Assembly: GCF_050948175.1 (NCBI RefSeq)
Contig: NW_027490231.1
Location: 744,001 to 808,000 of the forward strand
DNA length: 64,000 nt
Direction of reading: 5' to 3'
Source of the DNA: Xylocopa sonorina
Taxonomy: Eukaryota > Arthropoda > Insecta > Hymenoptera > Apidae
In this document: positions 13,715 through 28,306 of the stretch, piece after piece
How positions within the stretch are numbered: the stretch's first letter is position 1
Layout: each line of letters opens with the position of its first letter
Program-made: the position numbers and the translations under genes
Notes under the pieces: model-generated
Database searches by the model: none
Seen by the model: the letters and a program-made list of their open reading frames with translations, nothing else
What the model was told of the DNA's origin: nothing

Positions 13715-14640
13715 TTTTATATCTTACCATGAAACATAGAAATGAGATTCGACATCGCGTTTTAAGAAGCATTAGAAAGCTATTGCTACGATACGTAGAC
13801 ATCTGCAAACGCTATTTCCTAGCGAGGAAGTATCGCATTCACATTCATTTGAAGTGTAGACAAGGAATACATAACACTTCGCAAATCATGTTATATCTTA
13901 CCATGAAACATAGAAATGAGATGCGATATCGCGTTTTAAGAAGCATTAGAAATATATTGCTACGATACGTAGACATCTGCAAACGCCATTTCCAAGCGAG
14001 GAAGTGTCGCATTCACATTCATTAGAAGTGTAGACGAGGAATACACAATACTTCGCAAATCATATTATATCTTACCATGAAACATAGAAATGAGATGCGA
14101 TATCGCGTTTTAAGAATCATAAGAACTCTATTGCTACGGTACGTAGACATCTGCAAACGCTATTTTCTTGCCAGGAAGTGTCGCATTTACATTCATTTGA
14201 ATGGTAGACGAGGAATGCATAACACTTCGCAGTGAATATTATATCTTATCAGGAAACATAGATATGAGATGCAATATCTCGTTTTGAGAAGCATTTGAAC
14301 TCTATTGCTTCGATACGTAGACATCTGCAAACGCTATTTCCTAGCGAGGAGGTATCGCATTCACATTCATTTGAAGTGTAGACAAGGATTACATGACACT
14401 TCGCAAGTCATGTTATATCTTACCATGAAACCTAGAAATGAGATGCGATATCGCGTTTTAAGAATCATATGAACTCTATTGCTACGATATGTAGACATCT
14501 ATAAACGCTATTTCCTAGCGAGGCAGTATCGCATTCACATTCATTTGAAGTGTAGACGAGGAATACATAACACTTCGCAAATCATGTTATATCTTACCAT
14601 GAAACATAGAAATGAGATGCGATATCGCGTTTTAAGAATC
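13715..14640 (+). repeat. Partial third copy of block D1
   Basis: Matches about 358-1,283 at an offset of 13,357 bp, including the rare CGCCATTTCCAAGCGAGG variant and the GAGGAGGTATCG type B unit. The offset is 77 monomers minus about 41 bp, which is explained by the 42-bp deletion at 13,551 just upstream. From about 14,480 the best match changes to 9,127-9,937. Confidence 0.82.
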
Positions 14641-15290
14641 ATAAGAACTCTATTGCAACGATACGTAGACATCTGTAAACGCTATTTCCTCGCAAAGATG
14701 TGTCGCATTTACATTCATTTGAAGTGTAGGCGAGGAATACATAACACTTCGCAAATCATATTATATCTTACCATGAAACATAGAAATGAGATGCGATATC
14801 GCGTTTTAAGAAGCATCAGAAATCCATTGCTACGCTACGTAGACATCTGCAAACGCTATTTCCTTGCAAGAAAGTGTCGCATTTACATTCATTTGAAGTG
14901 TAGACGACGGATACATAACACTTCGCAAATCATATTATACCTTACCATGAAACATAGAAATGAGATGCGATATCGCGTTTTAGGAAGCATTTGAACTCTA
15001 CTGCTACGATACGTAGACATCTGCAATCGCTATTTCCTTGCAAGGAAGTGTCGCATTTACTTTCATTTGATGTGTAGACGAGGAATACATAACACTTCGC
15101 AAATCATATTATATCTTACCATGAAACATAGAAATGAGATGCGATATCGCGTTTTAAGAAGCATTAGAACTCCATTCCTACGATACCTAGACATCTGCAG
15201 ACGCTTACTTCCTAGCAAGGAAGTGTCGCATTTACATTCATTTGAAGTGTAGACGAGGAATACTTGATACTTCGCAAATCATATTATATC
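14480..15290 (+). repeat. Duplicated block D2, copy 2
   Basis: Second copy of 9,127-9,937. Directly downstream, at about 15,290-15,960, two monomers carrying AATTGTAGACGACGAATAC and ACCATGGAACGTAG appear twice 348 bp apart. The corresponding stretch after copy 1 has them only once, so a local two-monomer expansion followed the larger duplication. Confidence 0.83.
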
Positions 15291-16091
15291 TTACCATGAA
15301 ACATGGAAATGAGATGCGATATCGCGTTTTAAGAAGCATTAGAACTCTATTGCTACGATACGTAGACATCTGCAAACGCTATTTCCTAGCGAGGAAGTGT
15401 CGCATTCACATTCATTTGAATTGTAGACGACGAATACATGACACTTCGCAAATCATATTATATCTTACCATGGAACGTAGAAATGAGATGCAATATAGCG
15501 TTTTAAGAATCATGAGAACTCTATTGCTACAATACGTAGACATCTGCAATCGCTATTTCCTTGCAAGGAAGTGTCGCATTTACTTTCATTTGATGTGTAG
15601 ACGAGGAATACATAACACTTCGCAAATCATATTATATCTTACCATGAAACATAGAAATGAGATGCGATATCGCGTTTTAAGAAGCATTAGAACTCTATTG
15701 CTACGATACGTAGACATCTGCAAACGCTATTTCCTAGCGAGGAAGTGTCGCATTCACATTCATTTGAATTGTAGACGACGAATACATGACACTTCGCAAA
15801 TCATATTATATCTTACCATGGAACGTAGAAATGAGATGCAATATAGCGTTTTAAGAATCATGAGAACTCTATTGCTACAATACGTAGACATCTGCAAACG
15901 CTATTTCCTTGCATGGAAGTGTCGCATTTACATTCATTTGAATCGTAGACGAGGAATGCATAACACTTCGCAATGAATATTATATCTTATCATGAAACAT
16001 AGATATGAGATGCAATATCTCGTTTTAAGAAGCATTAGAACTCTATTGCTACGATACGTAGACATCTGCAAACGCTATTTCCTTGCAAGGA

Positions 16092-16655
16092 AGTGCGCAT
16101 TTACATTTAGTTGATGTGTAGACGAGGAATACATAACACTTCGCAAATCATATTATATCTTACCATGAAACATAGAAATGAGATGCAATATCTCGTTTTA
16201 AGAAGCTTTTGAACTCTATTGCTTCGATACGAGTACATCTGCAAACGGTATCTCCTAGCAAGGAAGTGTCGCATTTACATTCATTTGAAGTGTAGGCGAG
16301 GAATACATAACACTTCGCAAATCATATTATATCTCACCATGAAACATAGAAATGAGATGCGATATCGCGTTTTAAGAAGCATTAGAACTCTATTGCTACG
16401 ATACCTAGACATCTGCAGACGCTATTTCCTAGCGAGGAAGTATCGCATTCACATTCATTTGAAGTGTAGACAAGGAATACATAACACTTCGCAAATCATG
16501 TTATATCTTACCATGAGACATAGAATTGAGATGCGATATCGCGTTTTAAGAACATATGAACTCTATTGCTACGAGACGTAGACATCTGCAATCGCTATTT
16601 CCTTGCAAGGAAGTGTCGCATTTACTTTCATTTGAAGTGTAGACGAGGAATACAT
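16092..16655 (+). repeat. Duplicated block D3, copy 1
   Basis: Matches 20,786-21,349 at an offset of about 4,694 bp. It begins with the 1-bp-deleted GAAGTGCGCATT unit, then AAGCTTTTGAACTC and CAAACGGTAT, and ends with the shortened TTTTAAGAACATA and GCTACGAGACG variants. The first part also recurs at 19,223-19,560. Confidence 0.82.
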
Positions 16656-18589
16656 AACACTCCGCAAATCATATTATATCTTACCATGAAACATAGAAAT
16701 GAGATGCGATATCGCGTTTTAAGAAGCATCAGAAATCCATTGCTACGCTACGTAGACATCTGCAAACGCTATTTCCTTGCAAGAAAGTGTCGCATTTACA
16801 TTCATTTGAAGTGTAGTCGAGGAATACATAACACTTCGCAAATCATATTATATCTTACCATGAAACATAGAAGTGAGATGCGATATCGCGTTTTAACAAG
16901 CATTAGAACTCTATTGCTACGATACCTAGACATCTGCAGACGCTATTTCCTAGCAAGGAAGTGTCGCATTTACATTCATTTGAAGTGTAGACGAGGAATA
17001 CATGATACTTCGCAAATCAAATTATATCTTACCATGAAACATAGAAATGAGATGCGATATCGCGTTTTAAGAAGCATTTGAACTCTATTGCTTCGATACG
17101 TAGACATCTGCAAACGCTATTTCCTAGCGAGGAAGTGTCGCATTTACATTCATTTGAAGTGTAGACGAGGAATACATGATACTTCGCAAATCATATTATA
17201 TCTTACCATGAAACATAGAAGTGAGATGCGATATCGCGTTTTAAGAAGCATTAGAACTCTATTGCTACGATACCTAGTCATCTGCAGACGCTTATTTCCT
17301 AGCAAGGAAGTGTCGCATTTACATTCATTTGAAGTGTAGACGAGGAACACATGATACTTCGCAAATCATATTATATCTTACCATGAAACATGGAAATGAG
17401 ATGCGATATCGCGTTTTAAGAAGCATTAGAACTCTATTGCTACGATACGTAGACATCTGCAAACGCTATTTCCTAGCGAGGAAGTATCGCATTCACATTC
17501 ATTTGAAGTGTAGACGAGTAATACATAACACTTCGCAAATCATGTTATATCTCACCATGAAACATAGAAATGAGATGCGATATCGCGTATTAAGAATCAT
17601 AAGAACTCTATTGCTACGATACGTAGACATCTGCAAACGCTATTTCCTAGCAAGGAAGTGTCGCATTTACATTCATTTGAAGTGTAGACGAGGAATACAT
17701 GACACTTCGCAAATCATATTATATCTTACCATGAAACATAGAAATGAGATTCGACATCGCGTTTTAAAAGCATTAGAAAGCTATTGCTACAATACGTAGA
17801 CAACTGCAAACGCTATTTCCTAGCGAGGAAGTATCGCATTCACATTCATTTGAAGTGTAGACAAGGAATACATAGCACTTCGCAAATCATGTTATATCTT
17901 ACCATGAAACATAGAAATGAGATGCGATATCGCGTTTTAAGAATCATATGAACTCTATTGCTACGAGACGTAGACATCTGCAATCGCTATTTCCTTGCAA
18001 GGAAGTGTCGCATTTACATTCATTTGAAGTGTAGACGAGGAATGCATAACACTTCGCAATGAATATTATATCTTATCAGGAAACATATATATGAGATGCA
18101 ATATCTCGTTTTAAGAAGCATTTGAACTCTATTGCTACGATACGTAGACTTCTGCAATCGCTATTTCCTAGCAAGGAAGTGTCGCAGTTACATTCATTTG
18201 AAGTGTAGACGAGGAATACATGATCCTTCGCAAATCATATTATATCTTACCATGAAACATGGAAATGAGATGCGATATCGCGTTTTAAGAAGCATTAGAA
18301 AGCTATTGCTACAATACGTAGACAACTGCAAACGCTATTTCCTAGCGAGGAAGTGTCGTATTCACATTCATTTGAATTGTAGGCGAGGAATACATAACAC
18401 TTCGCAATGAATATTACATCCAATCATGAAACATAGAATTGAGATGCGATGTCTTGTTTTAGGAAGCATTTGATCTCTATTGCTTCGATACGTGGACATC
18501 TGCAAACGCTATTTCCTTGCAAGGAAGAGTCGCATTTACATTCATTTGAAGTGTAGACGAGGAATACACAATACTTCGCAAATCATGTT

Positions 18590-19560
18590 ATATCTTACCA
18601 TGAAACATAGAAATGAGATGCGATATCGCGTTTTAAGAAGCATTAGAACTCTATTGCTACGAAACGTAGACATCTGCAAACGCTATTTCCTTGCAAGGAA
18701 GTATCGCATTTACATTCATTTGAATCGTAGACGAGGAATGCATAACACTTCGCAATGAATTTATATCTTATCGGGAAACATAGATATGAGATGCAATATC
18801 TCGATTTAAGAAGCATTTGAACTCTATTGCTTCGATACGTAGACATCTGCAAACGCTATTTCCTAGCAAGGAAGTGTCGCATTTACATTCATTTGAAGTG
18901 TAGGCGAGGAATACATGACACTTCGCAAATCATGTTATATCTCACCATGAAACATAGAAATGAGATGCGATATCGCGTTTTAAGAAGCATTAGAACTCTA
19001 TTGCTACGACACCTAGACATCTGCAGACGATATCTCCTAGCGAGGAAGTATCGCATTCACATTCATTTGAAGTGTAGACGAGGAATACACAATACTTCGC
19101 AAATCATGTTATATCTTACCATGAAACATAGAAATGTGATGCGATATCGCGTTTTAAGAAGCATTAGAACTCTATTGCTACGATACGTAGACATCTGCAA
19201 ACGCTATTTCCTTGCAAGGAAGTGCGCATTTACATTTAGTTGATGTGTAGACGAGGAATACATAACACTTCGCAAATCATATTATATCTTACCATGAAAC
19301 ATAGAAATGAGATGCAATATCTCGTTTTAAGAAGCTTTTGAACTCTATTGCTTCGATACGTGGACATCTGCAAACGGTATTTCCTAGCAAGGAAGTGTCG
19401 CATTTACATTCATTTGAAGTGTAGGCGAGGAATACATGACACTTCGCAAATCATATTATATCTCACCATGAAACATAGAAATGAGATGCGATATCGCGTT
19501 TTAAGAAGCATTAGAACCCTATTGCTACGATACCTAGACATCTGCAGACGCTATTTCCTA
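18590..19560 (+). repeat. Duplicated block D4, copy 1
   Basis: Matches 20,155-21,125 at an offset of 1,564-1,565 bp (nine monomers, less one base lost in GAATTTATATC at about 18,757). Shared markers are GCTACGAAACG, TATCGGGAAACATAG, TATCTCGATTTAAG, CACAATACTTCGC and the GAAGTGCGCATT unit. Confidence 0.85.
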
Positions 19561-20154
19561 GCAAGGAAGTGTCGCATTTAAATTCATTTGAATCGTAGAC
19601 GAGGAATGCATAACACTTCGCAATGAATATTATATCTTATCATGAAACATAGATATGAGATGCAATATCCCGTTTTAAGAAGCATTAGAAAGCTATTGCT
19701 ACGATACGTAGACATCTGCAAACGCTATTTCCTAGCGAGGCAGTATCGCATTCACATTCATTTGAAGTGTAGACGAGGAATACATAACACTTCGCAAATT
19801 ATGTTATATCTTACCATGAAACATAGAAATGAGATGCGATATCGCGTTTTAAGAATCATATGAACCCTATTGCTACGATACGTAGACATCTGCAATCGCT
19901 ATTTCCTTGCAAGGAAGTGTCGCATTTACATTCATTTGAAGTGTAGACGAGGAATACATAACACTCCGCAAATCATATTATATCTTACCATGAAACATAG
20001 AAGTGAGATGCGATATCGCGTTTTAAGAAGCATTAGAACTCTATTGCTACGATACCTAGACATCTGCAGACGCTATTTCCTAGCAAGGAAGTGTCGCATT
20101 TACATTCATTTGAAGTGTAGACGAGGAATACATGATACTTCGCAAATCATATTA

Positions 20155-21349
20155 TATCTTACCATGAAACATAGAAATGAGTTGCGATATCGCGTTTTAA
20201 GAAGCATTTGAACTCTATTGCTACGAAACGTAGACATCTGCAAACGCTATTTCCTTGCAAGGAAGTGTCGCATTTACATTCATTTGAATCGTAGACGAGG
20301 AATGCACAACACTTCGCAATGAATATTATATCTTATCGGGAAACATAGATATGAGATGCAATATCTCGATTTAAGAAGTATTTGAACTCTATTGCTTCGA
20401 TACGTAGACATCTGCAAACGCTATTTCCTAGCAAGGAAGTGTCGCATTTACATTCATTTGAAGTGTAGGCGAGGAATACATGACACTTCGCAAATCATGT
20501 TATATCTCACCATGAAACATAGAAATGAGATGCGATATCGCGTTTTAAGAAGCATTAGAACCCTATTGCTACGACACCTAGACATCTGCAGACGCTATTT
20601 CCTAGCGAGGAAGTATCGCATTCACATTCATTTGAAGTGTAGACGAGGAATACACAATACTTCGCAAATCATGTTATATCGTACCATGAAACATAGAAAT
20701 GAGATGCGATATCGCGTTTTAAGAAGCATTAGAACTCTATTGCTACTATACGTAGACATCTGCAAACGCTATTTCCTTGCAAGGAAGTGCGCATTTACAT
20801 TTAGTTGATGTGTAGACGAGGAATACATAACACTTCGCAAATCATATTATATCTTACCATGAAACATAGAAATGAGATGCAATATCTCGTTTTAAGAAGC
20901 TTTTGAACTCTATTGCTTCGATACGTGGACATCTGCAAACGGTATTTCCTAGCAAGGAAGTGTCGCATTTACATTCATTTGAAGTGTAGGCGAGGAATAC
21001 ATGACACTTCGCAAATCATATTATATCTCACCATGAAACATAGAAATGAGATGCGATATCGCGTTTTAAGAAGCATTAGAACTCTATTGCTACGATACCT
21101 AGACATCTGCAGACGCTATTTCCTAGCGAGGAAGTATCGCATTCACATTCATTTGAAGTGTAGACAAGGAATACATAACACTTCGCAAATCATGTTATAT
21201 CTTACCATGAAACATAGAATTGAGATGCGATATCGCGTTTTAAGAACATACGAACTCTATTGCTACGAGACGTAGACATCTGCAATCGCTATTTCCTTGC
21301 AAGGAAGTGTCGCATTTACTTTCATTTGAAGTGTAGACGAGGAATACAT
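20155..21349 (+). repeat. Duplicated block D4, copy 2, merging into D3, copy 2
   Basis: The part to about 21,125 copies 18,590-19,560. The part from 20,786 to 21,349 copies 16,092-16,655. The overlap shows this segment is a mosaic of two earlier blocks. Confidence 0.82.
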
Positions 21350-24042
21350 AACACATCGCAATTCATATTATATCTTACCATGAAACATAGAAGTGAGATG
21401 CGATATCGCGTTTTAAGAAGCATTAGAACTCTATTGCTACGATACCTAGTCATCTACAGACGCTTATTTCCTAACAAGGAAGTGTCGCATTTACATTCAT
21501 TTGAAGTGTAGACGAGGAGTACATGAGACTTCGCAAATCATATTATATCTTACCATGAAACATGGAAATGAGATGCGATATCGCGTTTTAAGAATCATAA
21601 GAACTCTATTGCTACGATACGTAGACATCTGCAAACGCTATTTCCTTGCATGGAAGTGTCGCATTTACATTCATTTGAATCGTAGACGAGGAATGCATAA
21701 CACTTCGCAATGAATATTATATCTTATCAGGAAACATAGATATGCGATTGAATATCTCGTTTTAAGAAGCATTTGAACTGTATTGCTTCGATACGTAGAC
21801 ATCTGCAAACGCTAATTCCTAGCAAGGAAGTGTCGCATTTACATCCATTTGAATTGTAGACGAGGAATGCATAACACTTCGCAATGAATATTATATCTTA
21901 TCATGAAAGATAGATATGAGATGCAATATCTCGTTTTAGGAAGCATTTGAACTCTATTGCTTCGATACGTAGACATCTGCAAACGCTATTTCCTTGCAAG
22001 GAAGTGTCGCATTTACATTCATTTGAAGTGTAGGCGAGGAATACATGACACTTCGCAAATCATGTTATATCTCACCATGAAACATAGAAATGAGATGCGA
22101 TATCGCGTTTTAAGAAGCATTAGAACTCTATTGCTACGACACCTAGACATCTGCAGACGCTATTTCCTAGCGAGGAAGTATCGCATTCACATTCATTTGA
22201 AGTGTAGGCGAGGAATACATGACACTTCGCAAATCATGTTATATCTTACTATGAAACATAGAAATGAGATGCGATATCGCGTTTTAAGAAGCATTAGAAC
22301 TCTATTGCTACGATACGTAGACATCTGCAAACGCTATTTCCTTGCAAGGTAGTGTCGCATTCACATTCATTTGAAGTGTAGACGAGGAATACACAATACT
22401 TCGTAAATCATATTATATCTTACCATGGAACATAGAAATGAGATGCGATATCGTGTTTTAAGAATCATAAGAACTCTATTGCTACGATACGTAGACATCT
22501 GCAAACGCTATTTCCTTGCAAGGAAGTGTCGCATTTACATTCATTTGAATCGTAGACGAGGAGTGCATAACACTTCGCAATGAATATTACATCTTATCAT
22601 GAAATATAGAATTGAGATGCGATATCTTGTTTTAAGAAGCATTTGAACTCTATTGCTTCGATACGTAGACATCTGCAAACGCTATTTCCTTGCAAGGAAG
22701 TGCGCATTTACATTTAGTTGATGTGTAGACGAGGAATACATAACACTTCGCAAATCATATTATATCTTACCATGAAACATAGAAATGAGATGCGATATCG
22801 CGTTTTAGGAATCATATGAGCTCTATTGCTACGAGACGTAGACATCTGCAGACGCTATTTCCTAGCAAAGAAGTCTCGCATTTACATTCATTTGAATTAT
22901 AGGCGAGGAATACATAACACTTCGCAAATAATATTACATCTTACCATGAAACATAGAAATGAGATGCGATATCGCGTTTTAAGAAGCAATAGAACTCTAT
23001 TGCTACGATACCTAGACATCTGCAGACGCTATTTCCTAGCAAGGAAGTGTCGCATTTACATTCATTTGAAGTGTAGACGAGGAATACATGATACTTCGCA
23101 AATCATATTATATCTTACCATGAAACATAGAAATGAGATGCGACATCGCGTTCTAAGGAGCATTAGAACACTACTGCTACGATAGGTAGACATTTGCAAA
23201 CGCTATTTCCTTGCAAGGAAGTGTCGCATTTACATTCATTTGAAGTGTAGACGAGGAATACATAACACTCCGCAAATCATATTATATCTTACCATGAAAC
23301 ATAGAAATGAGATACGATATCGCGTTTTACGAATCATAGGAACTCTATTGCTACGATACGTAGACAGCTGCAAACGCTATTTCCTTGCAAAGAAGTGTCG
23401 CATTTACATTCATTTGAAGTGTAGACGAGGAATACATAACACTTCGCAATGAATATTATATCTTACCATGAAACATAGAAATGAGATGCGATATCGCGCT
23501 TTAAGAATCATAGGAACTCTATTGCTACGATACGTGGACATCTGCAAACGCTATTTCCTTGCAAAGAAGTGTCGCATTTACATTCATTTGAAGTGTAGAC
23601 GAGGAATACATAACACTCCGCAAATCATATTATATCTTACCATGAAACGTAGAAATGAGATGCGATATCGCGTTTTAAGAATCATAAGAACTCCATTGCT
23701 TCGATACGTAGACATCTGCAAACGCTATTTCCTTGCAAGGAAGTGCGCATTTACATTTAGTTGATGTGTAGACGAGGAATACATAACACTTCGCAAATCA
23801 TATTATATCTTACCATTAAACATAGAAATGAGATGCTATATCGCGTTTTAAGAATCATAAGAACTCTATTGCTACGATACGTAGACATCTGCAAACGCTA
23901 TTTCCTTGCAAGGAAGTGTCGCATTTACATTCATTTGAATCGTAGACGAGGAATGCATAACATTTCGCAATGAATATTATATCTTATCAGGAAACATAGA
24001 TATGAGATGCAATATCTCGTTTTAAGAAGCATTTGAACTCTA

Positions 24043-25640
24043 TTGCTTCGATACGTAGACATCTGCAAACGCTATTTCCTAGCAAGGAAGTGTCGCATTT
24101 ACATTCATTTGAAGTGTAGGCGAGGAATACGTGACACTTCGCAAATCATATTATATCTTACCATGAAACATAGAAATGAGATGCGATATCGCGTTTTAAG
24201 AAGCATTAGAACTCTATTGCTACGATACCCAGACATCTGCAGACGCTATTTCCTAGCAAGGAAGTATCGCATTTACAATCATTTGTAGTGTAGACGAGGA
24301 ATACATGACACTTCGCAAATCATATTATATCTTACCATGAAACATAGAAATGAGATGCGATATCGCGTTTTAAGAAGCATTAGAACTCTATTGCTACGAT
24401 ACCTAGACATCTGCAGACGCTATTTCCTAGCAAGGAAGTGTCGCATTTACATTCATTTGAAGTGTAGACGAGGAATACATAACACTTCGCAAATCATATT
24501 ATATCTTACCATGAAACATAGAAATGAGATGCGATATCGCGTTTTAAGCATCATAAGAACTCTATTGCTACGATACGTAGACATCTGCAAACGCTATTTC
24601 TTTGCAAGGAAGTGTCGCATTTACATTCACTTGAATCGTAGACAAGGAATGCATAACACTTCGCAATCAATATTATATCTCATCAGGAAACATAGATATG
24701 AGATGCAATATCTCGTTTTAAGAAGCATTTGAACTCTATTGCTTCGATACGTAGACATCTGCAAACGCTATTTCCTAGCAAGGAAGTGTCGCATTTACAT
24801 TCATTTGAAGTGTAGGCGAGGAATACGTGACACATCGCAAGTCATATTATATCTTACCATGAAACATAGAAATGAGATGCGATATCGCGTTTTAAGAAGC
24901 ATTAGAACTCTATTGCTACGATACCTAGACATCTGCAGACGCTATTTCCTAGCAAGGAAGTGTCGCATTTACATTCATTTGATGTGTAGACGAGGAATAC
25001 ATAACACTTCGCAAATCATATTATATCTTACCATGAAACATAGAAATGAGATGCGATATCGCGTTTTAAGCATCATAAGAACTCTATTGCTACGATACGT
25101 AGACATCTGCAAACGCTATTTCTTTGCAAGGAAGTGTCGCATTTACATTCACTTGAATCGTAGACAAGGAATGCATAACACTTCGCAATCAATATTATAT
25201 CTCATCAGGAAACATAGATATGAGATGCAATATCTCGTTTTAAGAAGCATTTGAACTCTATTGCTTCGATACGTAGACATCTGCAAACGCTATTTCCTAG
25301 CAAGGAAGTGTCGCATTTACATTCATTTGAAGTGTAGGCGAGGAATACGTGACACTTCGCGAATCATATTATATTTTACCATGAAACATAGAAATGAGAT
25401 GCGATATCGCGTTTTAAGAAGCATTAGAACTCTATTGCTACCATACCTAGACATCTGCAGACGCTATATCCTAGCAAGGAAGTGTCTCATTTACATTCAT
25501 TTGAAGTGTAGACGAGGAATACATAACACTTCGCAAATCATATTATATCTTACTATGAAACATAGAAATGAGATGCGATATCGCGTTTTAAGCATCATAA
25601 GAACTCTATTGCTACGATACGTAGACATCTGCAAACGCTA
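24043..25640 (+). repeat. Three-monomer (522-bp) tandem higher-order repeat
   Basis: The sequence TTTTAAGCATCATAAG recurs at about 24,546, 25,068 and 25,590, exactly 522 bp apart. The unit with GAATACGTGACAC recurs at about 24,126, 24,823 and 25,345; the first interval is four monomers, the second three. Within each trimer a CAATCAATATTATATC unit carrying CTTGAATCGTAGACAAGG follows the TTTGCAAGG unit. This is the clearest regular trimer in the window. Confidence 0.85.
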
Positions 25641-26469
25641 TTTCCTAGCGAGGAAGTATCGCATTCACATTCATTTGAAGTGTAGACGAGGAATACATAA
25701 CACTTCGCAAATCATGTTATATCTTACCATGAAACATAGAAATGAGATGTGATATCGCGTTTTAAGAATCATATGAACTCTATTGCTACGATACGTAGAC
25801 ATCTGCAATCGCTATTTCCTTGCAAGGAAGTGTCGCATTTACTTTCATTTGAAATGTAGACGAGGAATACATAACACTTCGCAAATCATATTATATCTTA
25901 CCATGAAACATAGAAATGAGATGCGGTATCGCGTTTTAAGAAGCATTGGAACTCTATTGCTATGATACCTAGACATCTGCAGACGCTATTTCCTAGCAAG
26001 GAAGTGTCGCATTAACATTCATTTGATGTGTAGACTAGGAATACATGATACTTCGCAAATCATATTATATCTTACCATGAAACATAGAAATGAGATGCGA
26101 TATCGCGTTTTAAGAAGCATTAGAACACTATTGCTACGATAGGTAGATATTTGCAAACGCTATTTCCTAGCAAAGAAGTGTCGCATTTACATTCATTTGA
26201 AGTGTAGACGAGGAATACATATCACTTCGCAAATCATATTATATCTTACCATGAAACATTGAAATGAGATGCGATGTCGCGTTATAGGAAGCATTAGAAC
26301 CCTATTGCTACGATACCTAGACATCTGCAGACGCTATTTCCTAGCAAGGTAGTGTCGCATTTACATTCGTTTGAAGTGTAGACGAGAAATACATGACACT
26401 TCGCAAATCATGTTATATCTTACCATGAAACATAGAAATGAGATTGCGATATCGCGTTTTAAGAAGCAT

Positions 26470-27120
26470 TAGAACACTATTGCTACGATACCTAGACATC
26501 TGCAGACGCTATTTCCTAGCAAGGAAGTGTCGCATTTACATTCAATTGAAGTGTAGACGAGGAATACATGATACTTCTCAAATCATATTATATCTTACCA
26601 TGAAACATAGAAATGAGATGCGATATCGCGTTTTAAGAATCATATGAACTCTGTTGCTACGAGACGTAGACATCTGCAATCGCTATTTCCTTGCAAGGAA
26701 GTGTCGCATTTACATTCATTTGAAGTGTAGACGAGGAATACATAACACTTCGCAAATCATTTTATATCTTACCATGAAACATAGAAATGAGTTGCGATAT
26801 CGCGTTTTAAGAAGCACTAGAACTCTGTTGCTACGATACCTAGACATCTGCAGACGCTATTTCCTAGCAAGGAAGTGTCGCATTTACATTCAATTGAAGT
26901 GTAGACGAGGAATACATGATACGTCTCAAATCATATTATATCTTCCCATGAAACATAGAAATGAGATGCGATATCGCGTTTTAAGAATCATATGAACTCT
27001 GTTGCTACGAGACGTAGACATCTGCAATCGCTATTTCCTTGCAAGGAAGTGTCGCATTTACATTCATTTGAAGTGTAGACGAGGAATACATAACACTTCG
27101 CAAATCATATTATATCTTAC
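26470..27120 (+). repeat. Two-monomer (348-bp) tandem duplication
   Basis: The rare variant CATTCAATTGAAGTG occurs at 26,541 and 26,889, and CTCTGTTGCTACGAGACG at about 26,650 and 26,998, both pairs 348 bp apart. The neighbouring units match as well. Confidence 0.83.
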
Positions 27121-28223
27121 CATGAAACATAGAAATGAGATGCGATATCGTGCTTTAAGAAGCATTAGAACACTATTGCTACGATAGGTAGACATTTGCA
27201 AACGCCATTTCCTAGCAAAGAAGTGTCGCATTTACATTCATTTGAAGTGTAGGCGAGGAATACATAACACTTCGCAAATCATATTATATCTTACCATGAA
27301 ACATAGAAATGAGATGCGATATCGCGTTTTAAGAAGCATTAGAACTCTATTGCTACGAAACGTAGACATCTGCAAACGCTATTTCCTTGCAAGGAAGTGT
27401 CGCATTTACATTCATTTGAGTCGTAGACGAGGAATGCATAACACTTCGCAATGAATATTATATCTTATCATGAAACATAGATATGAGATGCAATATCTCG
27501 TTTTAAGAAGCATTTGAACTCTATTGCTTCGATACGTAGACATCTGCAAACGCTATTTCCTAGCAAGGAAGTGTCGCATTTACATTCATTTGAAGTGTAG
27601 ACGAGGAATGCATAACGCTTCGCAATGAATATTATATCTTACCATGAAACGTAGAAATGAGATGCAATATAGCGTTTTAAGAATCATAAGAACTCTATTG
27701 CTACGATACGTAGACATCTGCAAACGCTATTTCCTAGCGAGGAAGTGTCGCATTTACATACATTTTAAGTGTAGACGAGGAATACATAACACTTCGCAAA
27801 TCATATTAAATCTTACCATGAAACATAGAAATGAGATTCGATATCGCGTTTTAAGAAGCATTAGAAAGCTATTGCTACGATACGTAGACATCTGCAAACG
27901 CTATTTCCTAGCGAGGAAGTATCGCATTCACATTCATTTGAAGTGTAGACGAGGAATACATAACACTTCGCAAATCATGTTATATCTTACCATGAAACAT
28001 AGAAATGAGATGCGATATCGCGTTTTAAGAATCATATTAACTCTATTGCTACGATACGTAGACATCTGCAATCGCTATTTCCTTGCAAAGAAGTGTCGCA
28101 TTTACTTTCATTGGAAGTGTAGACGAGGAATACATAACACTTCGCACATCATATTATATCTTACCATGAAACATAGAAATGAGATTCGATATCGCGTTTT
28201 AATTAGCATTAGAAAGCTATTGC

Positions 28224-28227
28224 TACG
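28224..28227. other. Target site duplication, left (TACG)
   Basis: TACG directly before the TGTCACGTC end. Removing 28,228-29,839 restores the usual satellite sequence GCTACGATACGTAG. Confidence 0.85.
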
Positions 28228-28235
28228 TGTCACGT

Positions 28236-28264
28236 CCTGGCGAACAAATTATTCGTATCCCAGG
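28236..28264. other. Inverted repeat near the LTR start
   Basis: CCTGGCGAA (28,236-28,244) is mirrored by TTCG (28,252-28,255) and CCAGG (28,260-28,264), giving an interrupted stem-loop just inside the 5' end of the LTR. Its role is unknown. Confidence 0.5.
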
Positions 28265-28306
28265 AGGCTGAATGACACAAGCCTTTTAGTCGCGAATTCG
28301 GTCCGG

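Larger units (their letters stand above)
1..28227 (+). repeat. 174-bp satellite array, left part (about 162 monomers)
   Basis: Head-to-tail copies of a unit of about 174 bp fill the whole stretch. The anchor CATCTGCAAACGC returns every 174 bp (for example near 96, 270, 444 and 618). All copies are in the same orientation and no unique sequence lies between them. Most copies differ by point changes; a few carry 1- to 2-bp indels and one has a 42-bp deletion. The array runs off the left edge. No gene is supported here: the long + strand open frames are the monomer read through (174 = 3 x 58). A unit near nucleosome-plus-linker length is typical of centromeric or pericentromeric satellites, but that location is inference. 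Variants typical of this part include TGTAAACGC with GCAACGATACG, the 1-bp-deleted GAAGTGCGCATT, and CAGGAAACATAG in type B units. Confidence 0.97.

Noticed and set aside
17150..17350. Short - strand open frames inside the satellite (also near 18,643 and 45,783)
   Set aside because: They are reverse-strand readings of ordinary monomers, present only where local substitutions remove stops.
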